DNA of 31,511 nt from a virus, in the IMG/VR virus record IMGVR_UViG_3300044911_003152, positions 1 to 31,511 of that record. One strand, 5' to 3'. Of this stretch, positions 8,901 to 16,422 are shown in pieces. The notes under the pieces were generated by a model. The model saw only the letters and a program-made list of their open reading frames with translations, had not been told where the DNA came from and did not search any database. Every line of letters begins with the position of its first letter. Position 1 is the first letter of the stretch. A program made the position numbers and the translations under genes.

Positions 8901-9882
8901 GCAGCATGGTCGAGCTGAGACCGCAGTAGTGCAGGTCCGGGTGGGAGCTGCTGTTGCCCTTCAGCCCGCTGGACACGGTCAGGATCGTCGCGGCCCGGCT
9001 GAAGCTCCGCCCTCGGTCGTCCGACACCAGCGAGTAGACGGCCTTCATCGTCGCCACGACCACCAGCAGGCGCCCAGAGGCAAGGATCTGCGCGGTGCAG
9101 GCCAGGAGCGCGGTGTCGTCGCTTCCCAGGCTGATGTCGGGCGTGGAGCCCATCAGGACGTGCTCCGCCTTGACCTGGAAGCTCTGCGCGTCGCTGTTCG
9201 AGCTGGCGACGTGGAGGCGGCGGTCCCTGAAGAAGCCGGTCGCGAGCTGGGTGTGTGCCGTGCCCACCGTGATCGCGAGCACCTCGCCCGTGTCGGGGTA
9301 CTGGACCAGGGCGAAGTCGAACAGCTCCACCGCCATGTTGTCGCGGCGCCCGTACCAGATGGACAGCTCGGTCGGCGCGCTCCAACTGCCGTTCGGAGAC
9401 ATTGCCGAACGGTAGATGCCGGCCGGCCCGACGCCGGCCCCTCGCCCGGCGTCCTCGGTCTTGCTCACCTGCCGGAGCCAGACGCACAGCAGGTTGCCGG
9501 AGGCGAGTGAGAGCAGCTTGGGGCGAACCAGCCGGTGCGCGCCCAGGCCCGACTCGCGCGCCAGGAGGTCCGGGTGAGTGACCACTTGCGGCGACTGGCG
9601 GAGTTGGAGCGAGCTGTCGTCGGTGCGCGTGAACCCCCAGCGGGCGTCACCCTCCACGCCCGGCTGCACCACGACCAGCCGCCCCTCAACCTCATCCTCC
9701 GGCGTGCCGGTGAGCACAGGCCGCAGGTCGCCAGAGGGCGCACCGTCAGAGTCGGGCTCAACCTGTCGAACGCTCAGGCCAGACTCGACCGGAGCGCCAC
9801 TGGCGTCCGTAGTCGTGACCGAGTGAACCTTGGCGGTCTCGGAGGCGAAGTCCTGGATGAGCAAGAACCGGCGTGGGCGCAT
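5953..9882 (-). CDS. Large tail-tip protein with sialidase-like beta-propeller region
   Basis: This 1309-residue protein follows the tape measure gene by 40 nt, the usual place for the tail-tip or receptor-binding assembly. Residues about 110-470 look like a beta-propeller of the sialidase kind. A textbook Asp box, SDDRGRSFS, lies near 287-295, with a related PNGSWSAPTEL at about 162-172. The region is rich in Trp, Gly and short beta strands. The middle and C-terminal parts are also beta-rich and have no family I can name. The C-terminus contains an HFHSHDN cluster and ends in SLSFDEEV. Whether the propeller binds or cuts a surface sugar is unknown; I cannot identify a full catalytic Arg triad. 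The ATG at 9882 lacks a good ribosome site. Confidence 0.8.
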   Translation of the reverse strand: MRPRRFLLIQDFASETAKVHSVTTTDASGAPVESGLSVRQVEPDSDGAPSGDLRPVLTGTPEDEVEGRLVVVQPGVEGDARWGFTRTDDSSLQLRQSPQVVTHPDLLARESGLGAHRLVRPKLLSLASGNLLCVWLRQVSKTEDAGRGAGVGPAGIYRSAMSPNGSWSAPTELSIWYGRRDNMAVELFDFALVQYPDTGEVLAITVGTAHTQLATGFFRDRRLHVASSNSDAQSFQVKAEHVLMGSTPDISLGSDDTALLACTAQILASGRLLVVVATMKAVYSLVSDDRGRSFSRAATILTVSSGLKGNSSSHPDLHYCGLSSTMLPSGLCWVVLALGLDTDSYPFASGIYGWLTADGADYGTRQDIGHATPCPYTDAPAVVVRDDGWPQLYVQAHQWYVPDIGSVWSDLMATRTMATREPRMDHTAADLFPDVSQLAANYGGGDPPTFWALHPMHGHTLTGADGQLGNSVVIHYAGWAGGIAACLHRGSVYLANAYMHEGGTGSTATLVEAGIVVFRANNWQPLQECLALGFKLTTNGFSNSLSKSTTWGRAYHMGWDAQGSPDQWGWQKDQEVGGLIDMQVVDADHDQSATQLTGPVVYFRETLPNPNGADGEAEGKAGNAQLSGVVRFWVDVVEGGDLDFCAIGSRMVLVANGYAGGTETTTYGSAVEVRLKRASASAVDLRFVDTFKGDGIGSGATVQARVGDWIEVLYALDMDGQFKGWCFARVWRRDEDPDFLAEYKLVGQGTLSPYLSKDLSDERLSWGHVTGDATLTRTSRWKLVHLHRPDTQFFDGREAQTPPLAVRTRDWTHELTTTPIPSWLINKREPMWFLSRNDSGFVNLMRAAQATAGVGSGQWVEAGLRASWRGDAATPGAYVYRSGYDLGARNALVGSGAPWRIPALDTYGYVPEAVLVLDAGADGWGADALAVFGRSWPNMRLDLYGSDSEAGTPWRTMDFGLPLYPGGGAGLEEWHRDLSDWLIDPAVNGGYGVRFAYRMVYVSAGVTVTPNVWRPHQWRSDPNPGGPQFYFAVRVEGARGASSLSAPRVFRIVDNDHDRLYLDDNPLTYFPTWNVSGSGAGETERACIFSDRFAVSFANHFHSHDNVSGLTHRRRYLRVTIRGHWRSYLNPYAETRRFLFGRLADLSGPDFDWGWGFKVDPGVETRALPGGGRVVNELRPALRSFSCDYGQRRFSEGSTAFATPVRPTTPSTWNEVVELLAAARFGARQCALVWQGERALPSESQDRDFAPAGAANGYELMLVRPGGVEVRQIAFQCSQEALPSGASVSPQSVVRPWMAVRSLSFDEEV

Positions 9883-9922
9883 GGGAGGGAACCTACCACC
9901 GTGCGCCGGCCCGTGCTACCCG

Positions 9923-12900
9923 TCACCCGCCCCGCATGGCGCGCGCCCCTGGGACCGCCCGGCGGTCGAGCATCCGGGCCACGTCGGAGCCGGGGTTGCC
10001 GCTCTGAATCACGATGCGCCCGATCAGCATCCGCAGGAGCGCGTCAACCCCTCGCCCATCGGGCAGGATCTGAACCGTCGTCGCGCCGCCGGACGCGGCC
10101 GGCGTCCACCCGGCGTTGCGCGCCGCCAGCTCCGCCTCGCCCATGCTGCGCATCGCCCGGTTGTTCAGGATGCCCTCGCCCGCCTTGGCGAGGATCGTGA
10201 CCTCGTCACCGTTCAGGCGGCGACGGATGTCACCCTGGAGGGACTGGACGAGCCCTCCGTCGGCGAAGCGCGGCGCGCCGGCCATGGCGTGGGCCGCGGC
10301 CTGGAGCAGGTTGCCCGGACCGCGCACCACACCGCCGGAGTGGAAGATCTTGCCGCCGGTCGCCTTCCAGGCCGACTTGAGGCCACCGCCGATCTTGGCG
10401 AAGAAACCCTTGGTCCCGCGCCCGGCCGCCGTCACGAACTCCCAGAACGACCGCCCGGCCGCCGTGATCCAGCTCCACAGCGCCTTGCCACCCTCGGCGA
10501 GCGCCCGACCCACCTTGGCCCCGGCCCGGCCGAGGCCAAGGCCGATCTGGGCGAACGCGAGGCCGAGGCCCTTCGCGAGGCCCCAGACGACCAGGGGGAT
10601 GAGCTTCAGCAGCGCCCAGATGATTTGGGGCAGGGCGCGCACAATGGCGACGATGATCTCGGGGAGGTGCTCGATAAGCTTCGCCACGATGAGCCCGACG
10701 CCTTCGATGAGCGCGCTGATGATGTCGGGCAGCGCGTCCACGATGGCCATGATGATCACCGGGATCGCGTCGATGATGGCGATGAGCAGCCCCGGCAGGG
10801 CATCGGCGACCACCTTGAACAGCTCCGGCAGGAGCTTGACGATGCCCTGGATCACCGTCGTCACAATCTCGGGCAGCCGCTGAATCAGGAGCGTCAGCGC
10901 CTGGAGGATGCCTTCGATGATCACCGGGATCGCCTGCACAAGGGCGTCGATGAGCACCGGCAGGGCGTCGATGAGCGCGTTGATCACCGTCTTCAGCAAC
11001 GGACCAATTTTCGGCGCGATGGCCTTCAGGAGGTCGGCGATACCCTTGGCGAGCCCTTCGATGACCTTCGGGAGCGACGCAATGATCGTGTTCAGCACCG
11101 TGACGGCGATCTTGGGCAGCTCCTGAACCACGCGCAGGAGGACCGCGTTGACCTGCTCCACGATGCGACCCAGCACCTTGTCCGGCTGGGCGTCGGCGTT
11201 CTCGCGGCGGAGCTTGTCTTTCTGCGTCTCGCCCTCGGCCTGCGCCTTGGCGGCCTCGCTGAACTGGCCCTTGGCGCGCAGCTCTTCCACGCGCTTGCGG
11301 GTCTCGGCGTCCACGTCGCTCAGGCGCTTGTTCAGGGCCTCTTTCGTGTTATCCGGGTTCGTGAACGCGGAGAAGACCTCCGCCGGCGCGGAGAGGAGCC
11401 GGTCCAGCGGCGCGGTGGCCGCCGACAGCGCCGGCGACAGGAACTTGGCGTTGAACTGCTCGAACAGCTTGGAGGGCAGCTCCAGCAACGGCCCCAGGTA
11501 GCGGCCGAGGTCTTCGCCCAGCAGATCCTTGAGCGGAGCGACGATGGCCTCGTTCAGCCCGGAGACCATCCCGTTCAGCCCGGCCACGAACGTAGCCGCG
11601 CCCGACTCGCCCATGTTCGTGAACGCCTCGGTGAGCGAGCTGCCCAGGTTGGCGCCGACGTCGGCGAGCTTGCCCGGAATCGCCAGCAGGTCGTCACCCG
11701 CTTTGCTCAGGCCGGTCTTAAAGCCGGCGTACATGCCGGCGATCTGGCCGCCAACGGCCTCACCGATGCCCTTGAGGCGGTCGACCAGGGCGTCGCCGAG
11801 GACGGCGCGGGTCGCGGTGCTCATCGCCTCAGAAACGGCGCCAGCGCCCTCCACGAGCTTGTCCTTGACCCAGCCGCCGGCGTCGCTGACGGCCTGCGCC
11901 GCCACCTCGAACGCGCTGGCGACCTTGGCCGAAGTGCCCTCGCCGAAGACGGCGTCCAGGCTGGACGAGACGGCGGCGCCCAGGCGCGTGCTCAACCTTT
12001 CCGCCCCGTAGGACAGCGACTCCAACAGCAGCGACCCCAGGCTTTCGGCGGCGTCCTGCGCGCCCTCGGTGAGCGCGTCCCACAGGCTGCCGATCAGCCC
12101 CCTGAGCGAGCCTTCAACCTCCGGCGGAACCTCGGTCGCCCCCCAGACGTTGAACCGCTTGGCGAGCCCGGCGATGCCCTCGGCGATCTGGATTGAGACG
12201 GCGACCTCGGCGGCCTTGCGCTTGTCGCGCAGCTTGGCCTGGACGTCCTCCAGATCCCTGGCCGCCTGCGTCTGGATGCGAGTGACCTCGGCGGCGGTGG
12301 CCTTTTCCTTGGCCTGGACAAGACGCGATACCTCCTCCTCCTGGTCCAGGCGCGCGGCCGGCGACAGCAGCTTGGCGCGCTCCGCGGCGGCGGCGCGGAT
12401 CTCTTTCAGCTCCGCCTCCAGCGACGTCGTGGCGGCGGCGGCCCGTTTGTCGGCGAGCTGCTGGACCATGAGCGCCTGCGTCTCCAGCAGGTCAATCACC
12501 TTCTTGAGCGCGGCCTGTTCAGCGATGGCCACCTGCCCGTCGGTGGCGCCGGCCTCCTGCATCGCCTCGCGCTGTGCGGCGGCGGCGGCCTCGATGGACG
12601 TGACGGCGCGCTCCTGTTCCTGGAGCATGGCGTCCAGGAACGCCACGCCGGCCTCGGAGCCGAGCTGTTCGGCCTGTTCGCGCAGGCGAGCGAGACCGTC
12701 AAGGGCCTGGGCCACCGCCTGTTCGTGCTCTTTGCGGACGCGCTCCGCCTCGCGCGCGGCGTCTTTGGACTGCCGCTTGCGCTCGCGCTCCGCATCCTTG
12801 GCCGCCTTCACCTTGGCCTTCAGATCTTCGTCTCGCGCCCCGATCTGTGCGGCCGCCTCGCTCTCACCCTCGGCAATGTTTTTCGCGAGCCCGGCGGCCT

Positions 12901-15181
12901 CCTCGCGGGACTGGATGAGCGACCGCTGAACCTCGCGAGACCGCGCCTCCAGCTTGCCCAGCTCCTCCTCGGCGGCGGCCATCGACTTGACGTGCGGGTT
13001 GACCCCGCCGGCCAGGGCGCGGCCGAAACCCTCCAGCGTGGTGTTGGCGTCCTGGCGGTACTTTTCCGCGGCGGCCCTGGCGCCCTCCGCCTCGGCGCGC
13101 AGGGCCTCCATCCGCGCGTCCAGGGTCGCCTTCTCATTCTCCAGGTCCCCGATGCGCGCCCCGATGCGCGCGGACGCCTCAGCCGCGGCGGCCTGCGCCT
13201 CCTCCGGGGCAGCGTGGAACGCTTCTTTGACGTCCTTCAGGTCTTCTTTGTTGAAGCCCAGGCGGGTCTCACCCGCGGCGTTCTTGGTGCTGTTCGGAGA
13301 GCCCTTGAGCAGGACGGCCGCACCGCTCCGCAGGCGGTCCAGCGCCGCCTTCATCTCCTCCACGTCCTTGAAGCCGGCGGCGAGCGCGGTGTCCAGGCTG
13401 GCGTTGGACATGGCCTCGGTGGACTTGCGAATGGCCTCCTGCGCGGCGTCGCCGAACTCGCTGTCCCGGCTGGCGAGGCCCTTGCCCAGCCAGTCGCCGA
13501 ATGCCTGCCCCAGCTCCATGCCGACCGCGGCGATCATGGCGAGCACGTTGGGGTTCTTCAGTGCTTCCTTCAGCGACTTCAGCAGGCCCGCACCGGAGAG
13601 CTTCACGCCGGTCGAGAGCCCTCGTCCGTAGCTCAAGCCGTAGTCCTGGCCAAAGCGCGCGGCGGTGGCGCCGACGCTGGAGGTGACCTTGCCGAGCGTC
13701 GCCAGCTTGTCGCGCAGCGCGTCCAGGCCGGACATGGCCGCTCGGCCGATCTTCACCGCGGCAAGCCCGGACAGCAGGAACAGGATGGTTTTGCCGTGCT
13801 CGGCCGCAAACTGGCCCAGGCGGGCGACAGCGGCCGCCAAGCTGCCGAGGCTATCCACGAGGCCGCCGGAGGCGAGCGCGCTCGACAGCGCGTTCATGGT
13901 GGCCGTGAGCGCGGGCAGCATGCGGTCGCCGATCTGGATCAGCGCGGCGGTCACCCGGTTCTTCAGCACCTTCCACTGTTCGTTGAAGGTCGCGTTCACC
14001 TTGGCCGCGGCGCGGTCCACCGCGCCCGTGCTGTTCTTCACCGCGTCCAGGTTCTGGTGCAGGCTGTCGAAGCCCTGCGAGGTGAGCGACAGGACGCCTT
14101 TCAGGCCATCGACGTCGGTAAAAAGCTGGGTGATCTCGGAAGCGGAGCCCTGCGTCTTCGCGATCACGTCCTCCAGGACGCCGGTGAGCTGCTTTCCCTT
14201 CAGGGCGGTGACCCCGTATTCGATGCCCAGGGCCTTGAACCGCTCGCCCACCTCTTTCGGCGGCCGGGCCAGGGACACCATAATCTGCCGGACCGAGGTC
14301 AGGGCCTCCGACGTGGAGAGGCCGCCCAGGGTGAGCTGGGCCATGACCGCCAGCACCTCGTCCAGCGAGACGCCGAACGCGGAGCTGATGCCGACGATCT
14401 GGCCAAGGCTGCTCGCCAGCTCGGGCATCGTCGTGACGCCCTTGTCGACGGTCACCCGGAGCTTGTCCGTCACCTGCGCGGCGGTGAGGCCCGATTTCTT
14501 GTAGGCGTTCAGGACGGCGTTGACCGCGCGGACCACGTCCGCGGTCTCCGCTCCGCCCGACGCGGCGGCCTTCTGCGACGCCTCCAGGACCGCGAACGCG
14601 CCAGCCGCGCCCTCCACCGCAGGGATGCCGGAGGAGAGCGTGTCGTACAGGCCCTTGGTCAGGTCCAGCAGGTCGCGAGAGCTGCGCCCGGACAGCTCCA
14701 GGAGCTGTTCCCGGTAGCGACTGACCGAAACGCCCGACCCGTCCAGCAGCGTGTTGACGTCGGCAAGCGACCGCTCGAAACCGGACGCGGCCTCGGCGGC
14801 CTTGGCGAGCCCGGCCGCCCCGAAGACGGCGGCGAGTTGCCCCTTGAAGTCGGCGAGCGGACCGAGCATCCGGTTGAACGCGCCGGAGGTGCGTTTCTCC
14901 AGGCCCTCCATCGCGGCAGCGCCCTTGGCGCCGGCGGTGGCCGCGGCGGACTCCAGCGACGACAGCGCCTGCGTTCCGGCAGCGACGGTCCCCTTGAGCT
15001 TGCCCAACGCGCGGGCGGTGCGGCCCTCGAATCCCTCCATGGAGCCGGCCGCTTTGCCGGACACCCTGGCCGTCGCGGTCTCCAGCTCGGCAATGACCCG
15101 GGTGGCCTGTTTGATGCCGGCGCGCAGCTTGGAGTCAACGACCTCCAGCAGGAGTGCGATGCGATGCGAGGTGTCGGACAT
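9923..15181 (-). CDS. Tape measure protein (1752 aa)
   Basis: This is the longest gene in the window and the ruler of the tail. The start at 15181 is chosen because GGAGG lies 4 nt upstream, in preference to the longer frame at 15217. Residues about 135-420 match the conserved phage minor-tail/tape-measure region (FERSLADVNTLLDG, DKGVTTMPELASSLGQIVG, LTLGGLSTSEALTSVRQIM). Long coiled coils follow at about 665-1000. Residues about 1350-1540 form a run of hydrophobic helices with a mostly 11-residue period (LPGLLIAIIDA, IPVIIMAIVDA). The C-terminus has the usual FHSGGVV, ADGGLV and AKAGEGILNN motifs. At roughly 0.15 nm per residue, the size suggests a tail near 260 nm; this is an estimate. The chaperone genes that normally precede it in the same direction are here divergent. 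Confidence 0.95.
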   Translation of the reverse strand: MSDTSHRIALLLEVVDSKLRAGIKQATRVIAELETATARVSGKAAGSMEGFEGRTARALGKLKGTVAAGTQALSSLESAAATAGAKGAAAMEGLEKRTSGAFNRMLGPLADFKGQLAAVFGAAGLAKAAEAASGFERSLADVNTLLDGSGVSVSRYREQLLELSGRSSRDLLDLTKGLYDTLSSGIPAVEGAAGAFAVLEASQKAAASGGAETADVVRAVNAVLNAYKKSGLTAAQVTDKLRVTVDKGVTTMPELASSLGQIVGISSAFGVSLDEVLAVMAQLTLGGLSTSEALTSVRQIMVSLARPPKEVGERFKALGIEYGVTALKGKQLTGVLEDVIAKTQGSASEITQLFTDVDGLKGVLSLTSQGFDSLHQNLDAVKNSTGAVDRAAAKVNATFNEQWKVLKNRVTAALIQIGDRMLPALTATMNALSSALASGGLVDSLGSLAAAVARLGQFAAEHGKTILFLLSGLAAVKIGRAAMSGLDALRDKLATLGKVTSSVGATAARFGQDYGLSYGRGLSTGVKLSGAGLLKSLKEALKNPNVLAMIAAVGMELGQAFGDWLGKGLASRDSEFGDAAQEAIRKSTEAMSNASLDTALAAGFKDVEEMKAALDRLRSGAAVLLKGSPNSTKNAAGETRLGFNKEDLKDVKEAFHAAPEEAQAAAAEASARIGARIGDLENEKATLDARMEALRAEAEGARAAAEKYRQDANTTLEGFGRALAGGVNPHVKSMAAAEEELGKLEARSREVQRSLIQSREEAAGLAKNIAEGESEAAAQIGARDEDLKAKVKAAKDAERERKRQSKDAAREAERVRKEHEQAVAQALDGLARLREQAEQLGSEAGVAFLDAMLQEQERAVTSIEAAAAAQREAMQEAGATDGQVAIAEQAALKKVIDLLETQALMVQQLADKRAAAATTSLEAELKEIRAAAAERAKLLSPAARLDQEEEVSRLVQAKEKATAAEVTRIQTQAARDLEDVQAKLRDKRKAAEVAVSIQIAEGIAGLAKRFNVWGATEVPPEVEGSLRGLIGSLWDALTEGAQDAAESLGSLLLESLSYGAERLSTRLGAAVSSSLDAVFGEGTSAKVASAFEVAAQAVSDAGGWVKDKLVEGAGAVSEAMSTATRAVLGDALVDRLKGIGEAVGGQIAGMYAGFKTGLSKAGDDLLAIPGKLADVGANLGSSLTEAFTNMGESGAATFVAGLNGMVSGLNEAIVAPLKDLLGEDLGRYLGPLLELPSKLFEQFNAKFLSPALSAATAPLDRLLSAPAEVFSAFTNPDNTKEALNKRLSDVDAETRKRVEELRAKGQFSEAAKAQAEGETQKDKLRRENADAQPDKVLGRIVEQVNAVLLRVVQELPKIAVTVLNTIIASLPKVIEGLAKGIADLLKAIAPKIGPLLKTVINALIDALPVLIDALVQAIPVIIEGILQALTLLIQRLPEIVTTVIQGIVKLLPELFKVVADALPGLLIAIIDAIPVIIMAIVDALPDIISALIEGVGLIVAKLIEHLPEIIVAIVRALPQIIWALLKLIPLVVWGLAKGLGLAFAQIGLGLGRAGAKVGRALAEGGKALWSWITAAGRSFWEFVTAAGRGTKGFFAKIGGGLKSAWKATGGKIFHSGGVVRGPGNLLQAAAHAMAGAPRFADGGLVQSLQGDIRRRLNGDEVTILAKAGEGILNNRAMRSMGEAELAARNAGWTPAASGGATTVQILPDGRGVDALLRMLIGRIVIQSGNPGSDVARMLDRRAVPGARAMRGG
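10570..11130 (-). repeat. Hydrophobic 11-residue repeats in the tape measure
   Basis: This part of the tape measure gene encodes tandem amphipathic/hydrophobic helices with a mostly 11-residue period and a Leu-Pro or Ile-Pro start (LPDIISALIEG, LPVLIDALVQA). A few units are longer. Similar runs in other tape measure proteins are linked to tail packing or membrane insertion on DNA entry. Confidence 0.6.
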
Positions 15182-15231
15182 TGGGCCTCCCCTGGAGTTC
15201 AGGGCGAAACCTACCACGCGCCCCGTGGGAC

Positions 15232-15261
15232 TTCACCCAGCGGGCGCCGGCGTGTTATGAA
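15232..15261 (+). promoter_or_regulatory. Candidate promoter for the plus-strand chaperone genes
   Basis: TTCACC (15232-15237), an 18-nt spacer and TATGAA (15256-15261), each matching 4 of 6 sigma70 consensus positions. It lies in the 105-nt divergent gap between the tape measure start and the first chaperone gene, about 25 nt before its ATG. Because the chaperone genes are inverted they need a promoter of their own here. Confidence 0.4.
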
Positions 15262-15286
15262 CACCTCCCACCCCACGGGAGAGACC

Positions 15287-15886
15287 ATGACGACCAACCC
15301 GACCATCGCCCCCAACGACCCGTTTGCCGCCCTGCGAGACCTCACCGAGCAAGTGCCCGTCGGCGGCGACGTCCTCACGGTGCGCACCGCGCGCCTGTCT
15401 CAGGACGAAACCGCGCTGCGCCTCATCGGACAGCTCGACATTGCCGGCCTCGGTGTCGTCCTGGCCGAGGCCCTGGGCACCGCCGGCGGCCTCGACGCCA
15501 CGGGCGGTGACCGCAGCGTGCTCACGAAGATGCTCCCCCTGGTGCCGGCGCTCCTGCCCAAGCTCTGGGAACAGGCGCGCACCGTGCTCGGACAGCAGCT
15601 CATCCCGTGCATCCGCGGGATCGCCATCGTCATGCTGGACACCCGCGAGAATGCGCGCGTGCTCGCCAAGGCCGGCGTGTTGCCCGCGGCCGAGGCCGAG
15701 GTCTCCGGCGCGTGGAAGGGCTCCCAGGCGGTGCAGGACCACCTGCTGGAGAACCTCTCCACGCCGCAGGCCGCGCGCGTCGTGGCCGCGGCCTTCCGCG
15801 TCTCCAACTGGCGTGAGATCGTGGGAAACCTGACGCCCCTGGCGACGGCCAAGGCGCCGGGGGCGATGAGCGAGGCGAAGAACTAG
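15287..15886 (+). CDS. Tail assembly chaperone, G-like (199 aa)
   Basis: This is the first of two plus-strand genes and sits exactly between the tail tube and tape measure genes, where siphophages carry the tail assembly chaperones (lambda G and G-T). The ATG at 15287 has GGGAG about 5 nt upstream; the in-frame ATG at 15257 has none. The protein is mostly helical, with an N-terminal region typical of a cytoplasmic assembly factor (RTARLSQDETALRLIGQL, about 29-46). Near its end a -1 frameshift signal leads into the next gene. It would bind the tape measure and recruit tube subunits, and is probably absent from the virion. The assignment rests on position plus the frameshift rather than on sequence family. 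The orientation, opposite to the tape measure, is very unusual. Confidence 0.8.
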   Translation: MTTNPTIAPNDPFAALRDLTEQVPVGGDVLTVRTARLSQDETALRLIGQLDIAGLGVVLAEALGTAGGLDATGGDRSVLTKMLPLVPALLPKLWEQARTVLGQQLIPCIRGIAIVMLDTRENARVLAKAGVLPAAEAEVSGAWKGSQAVQDHLLENLSTPQAARVVAAAFRVSNWREIVGNLTPLATAKAPGAMSEAKN

Positions 15887-16422
15887 CCGACGCGCTACCC
15901 GGCCCGGCCACTCTGGTCGCCATCATGGCGCAGCGGTCGGGCATGAGTGCCGAGGACTACTTCTTCACCCGGACCAGGGCGCAGTTTCTGCTGGACGTGT
16001 CGGCGTGGCAGGCGTCGTTCACGACGCCCACAGTGTTGCTCGCCCGCGCCTTCGGACTGTCCAGCGACGAAGGCCCCCAGCAGCCCCGTCAACGCGAGGT
16101 GGCGGAGAGTGCCGCTCCTGCGGTCGGGCAGGACACCGCGCCGCCTCCACGGCGCCCTGGAGGCAACCGGACGGCCCCTCCACGATGGTATCGTCAGGTC
16201 AACGGCCGCCACTACGACGTCCACGACATGGACACGAGAGACCCCACGCGCTTTGCCGCTCGCGCCGCAGCCCTGCGCGGCGTCTGGTCTCAAGTGTCGA
16301 AGTGGTCGGCAGGGAAGTGGGGGACGGGACAGACGTTCGGCGTGGCAGACGAGCCGGTGGCGCGGACCACCCTCGTCCAGGCACTGACGAGGGTGAAGGC
16401 CCGCGCGGAAGCCGGCGCTTAG
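15287..16422 (+). CDS. Frameshifted tail assembly chaperone fusion, G-T-like (378 aa)
   Basis: This is the predicted -1 frameshift product. The ribosome reads 181 codons of the first gene, slips one base back on GGGAAAC (15823-15829), and continues in the frame of the second gene to 16422. The new frame is open from the slip site through the stop of the first gene and into the second, which I checked codon by codon. After the slip the protein reads PDAPGDGQGAGGDERGEELA and so on, and then joins MAQRSGMSAEDYF. This is the same logic as lambda gpG-T, in which the T part binds tail tube subunits. How often the slip occurs cannot be told from sequence; a few percent is usual for such signals. Confidence 0.75.
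15823..15865 (+). other. -1 programmed ribosomal frameshift signal
   Basis: The heptamer G GGA AAC (15823-15829) is in the correct frame of the first chaperone gene (X XXY YYZ) and differs from lambda's G GGA AAG only in the last base. After a 4-nt spacer comes an 11-bp stem, 15834-15844 with 15855-15865, interrupted by one G-U pair and closed by a 10-nt loop. Slippery site, spacer and GC-rich stem are all as in known -1 signals. Confidence 0.85.
15925..16422 (+). CDS. Second chaperone frame, T-like part (expressed by frameshift)
   Basis: This is the downstream frame of the chaperone pair, 165 codons from an ATG at 15925 that has no ribosome site. The frame is already open well upstream and joined to the first gene by the -1 signal, so it is probably made only as the fusion and the ATG is not needed. 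It contains a helical segment, EDYFFTRTRAQFLLDVSAWQ (about 10-29), a low-complexity Pro/Gln/Arg linker (about 50-85), and a C-terminal basic region with RQVNGRHYDVHDMDTRDPTR. Its stop TAG overlaps the stop of the convergent tube gene (shared bases TTAG, 16419-16422). Independent translation cannot be excluded. Confidence 0.65.
   Translation: MAQRSGMSAEDYFFTRTRAQFLLDVSAWQASFTTPTVLLARAFGLSSDEGPQQPRQREVAESAAPAVGQDTAPPPRRPGGNRTAPPRWYRQVNGRHYDVHDMDTRDPTRFAARAAALRGVWSQVSKWSAGKWGTGQTFGVADEPVARTTLVQALTRVKARAEAGA

Noticed and set aside
72-15256. Very long plus-strand ORFs at 72-2027, 2945-4762, 6010-9510, 9830-12196 and the 5' part of 12725-15886
   Set aside because: They lie opposite well-supported minus-strand genes, are dominated by Arg/Gly/Asp/His/Val typical of antisense frames in GC-rich DNA, and lack ribosome sites. 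Only the last 199 codons of the fifth ORF are real.
15233-16293. Minus-strand ORFs of 169, 150 and 132 codons opposite the chaperone genes, which would restore a uniform strand
   Set aside because: Their composition is shadow-like (His/Gly/Arg runs), they lack ribosome sites, and they cannot account for the in-frame heptamer and stem on the plus strand.
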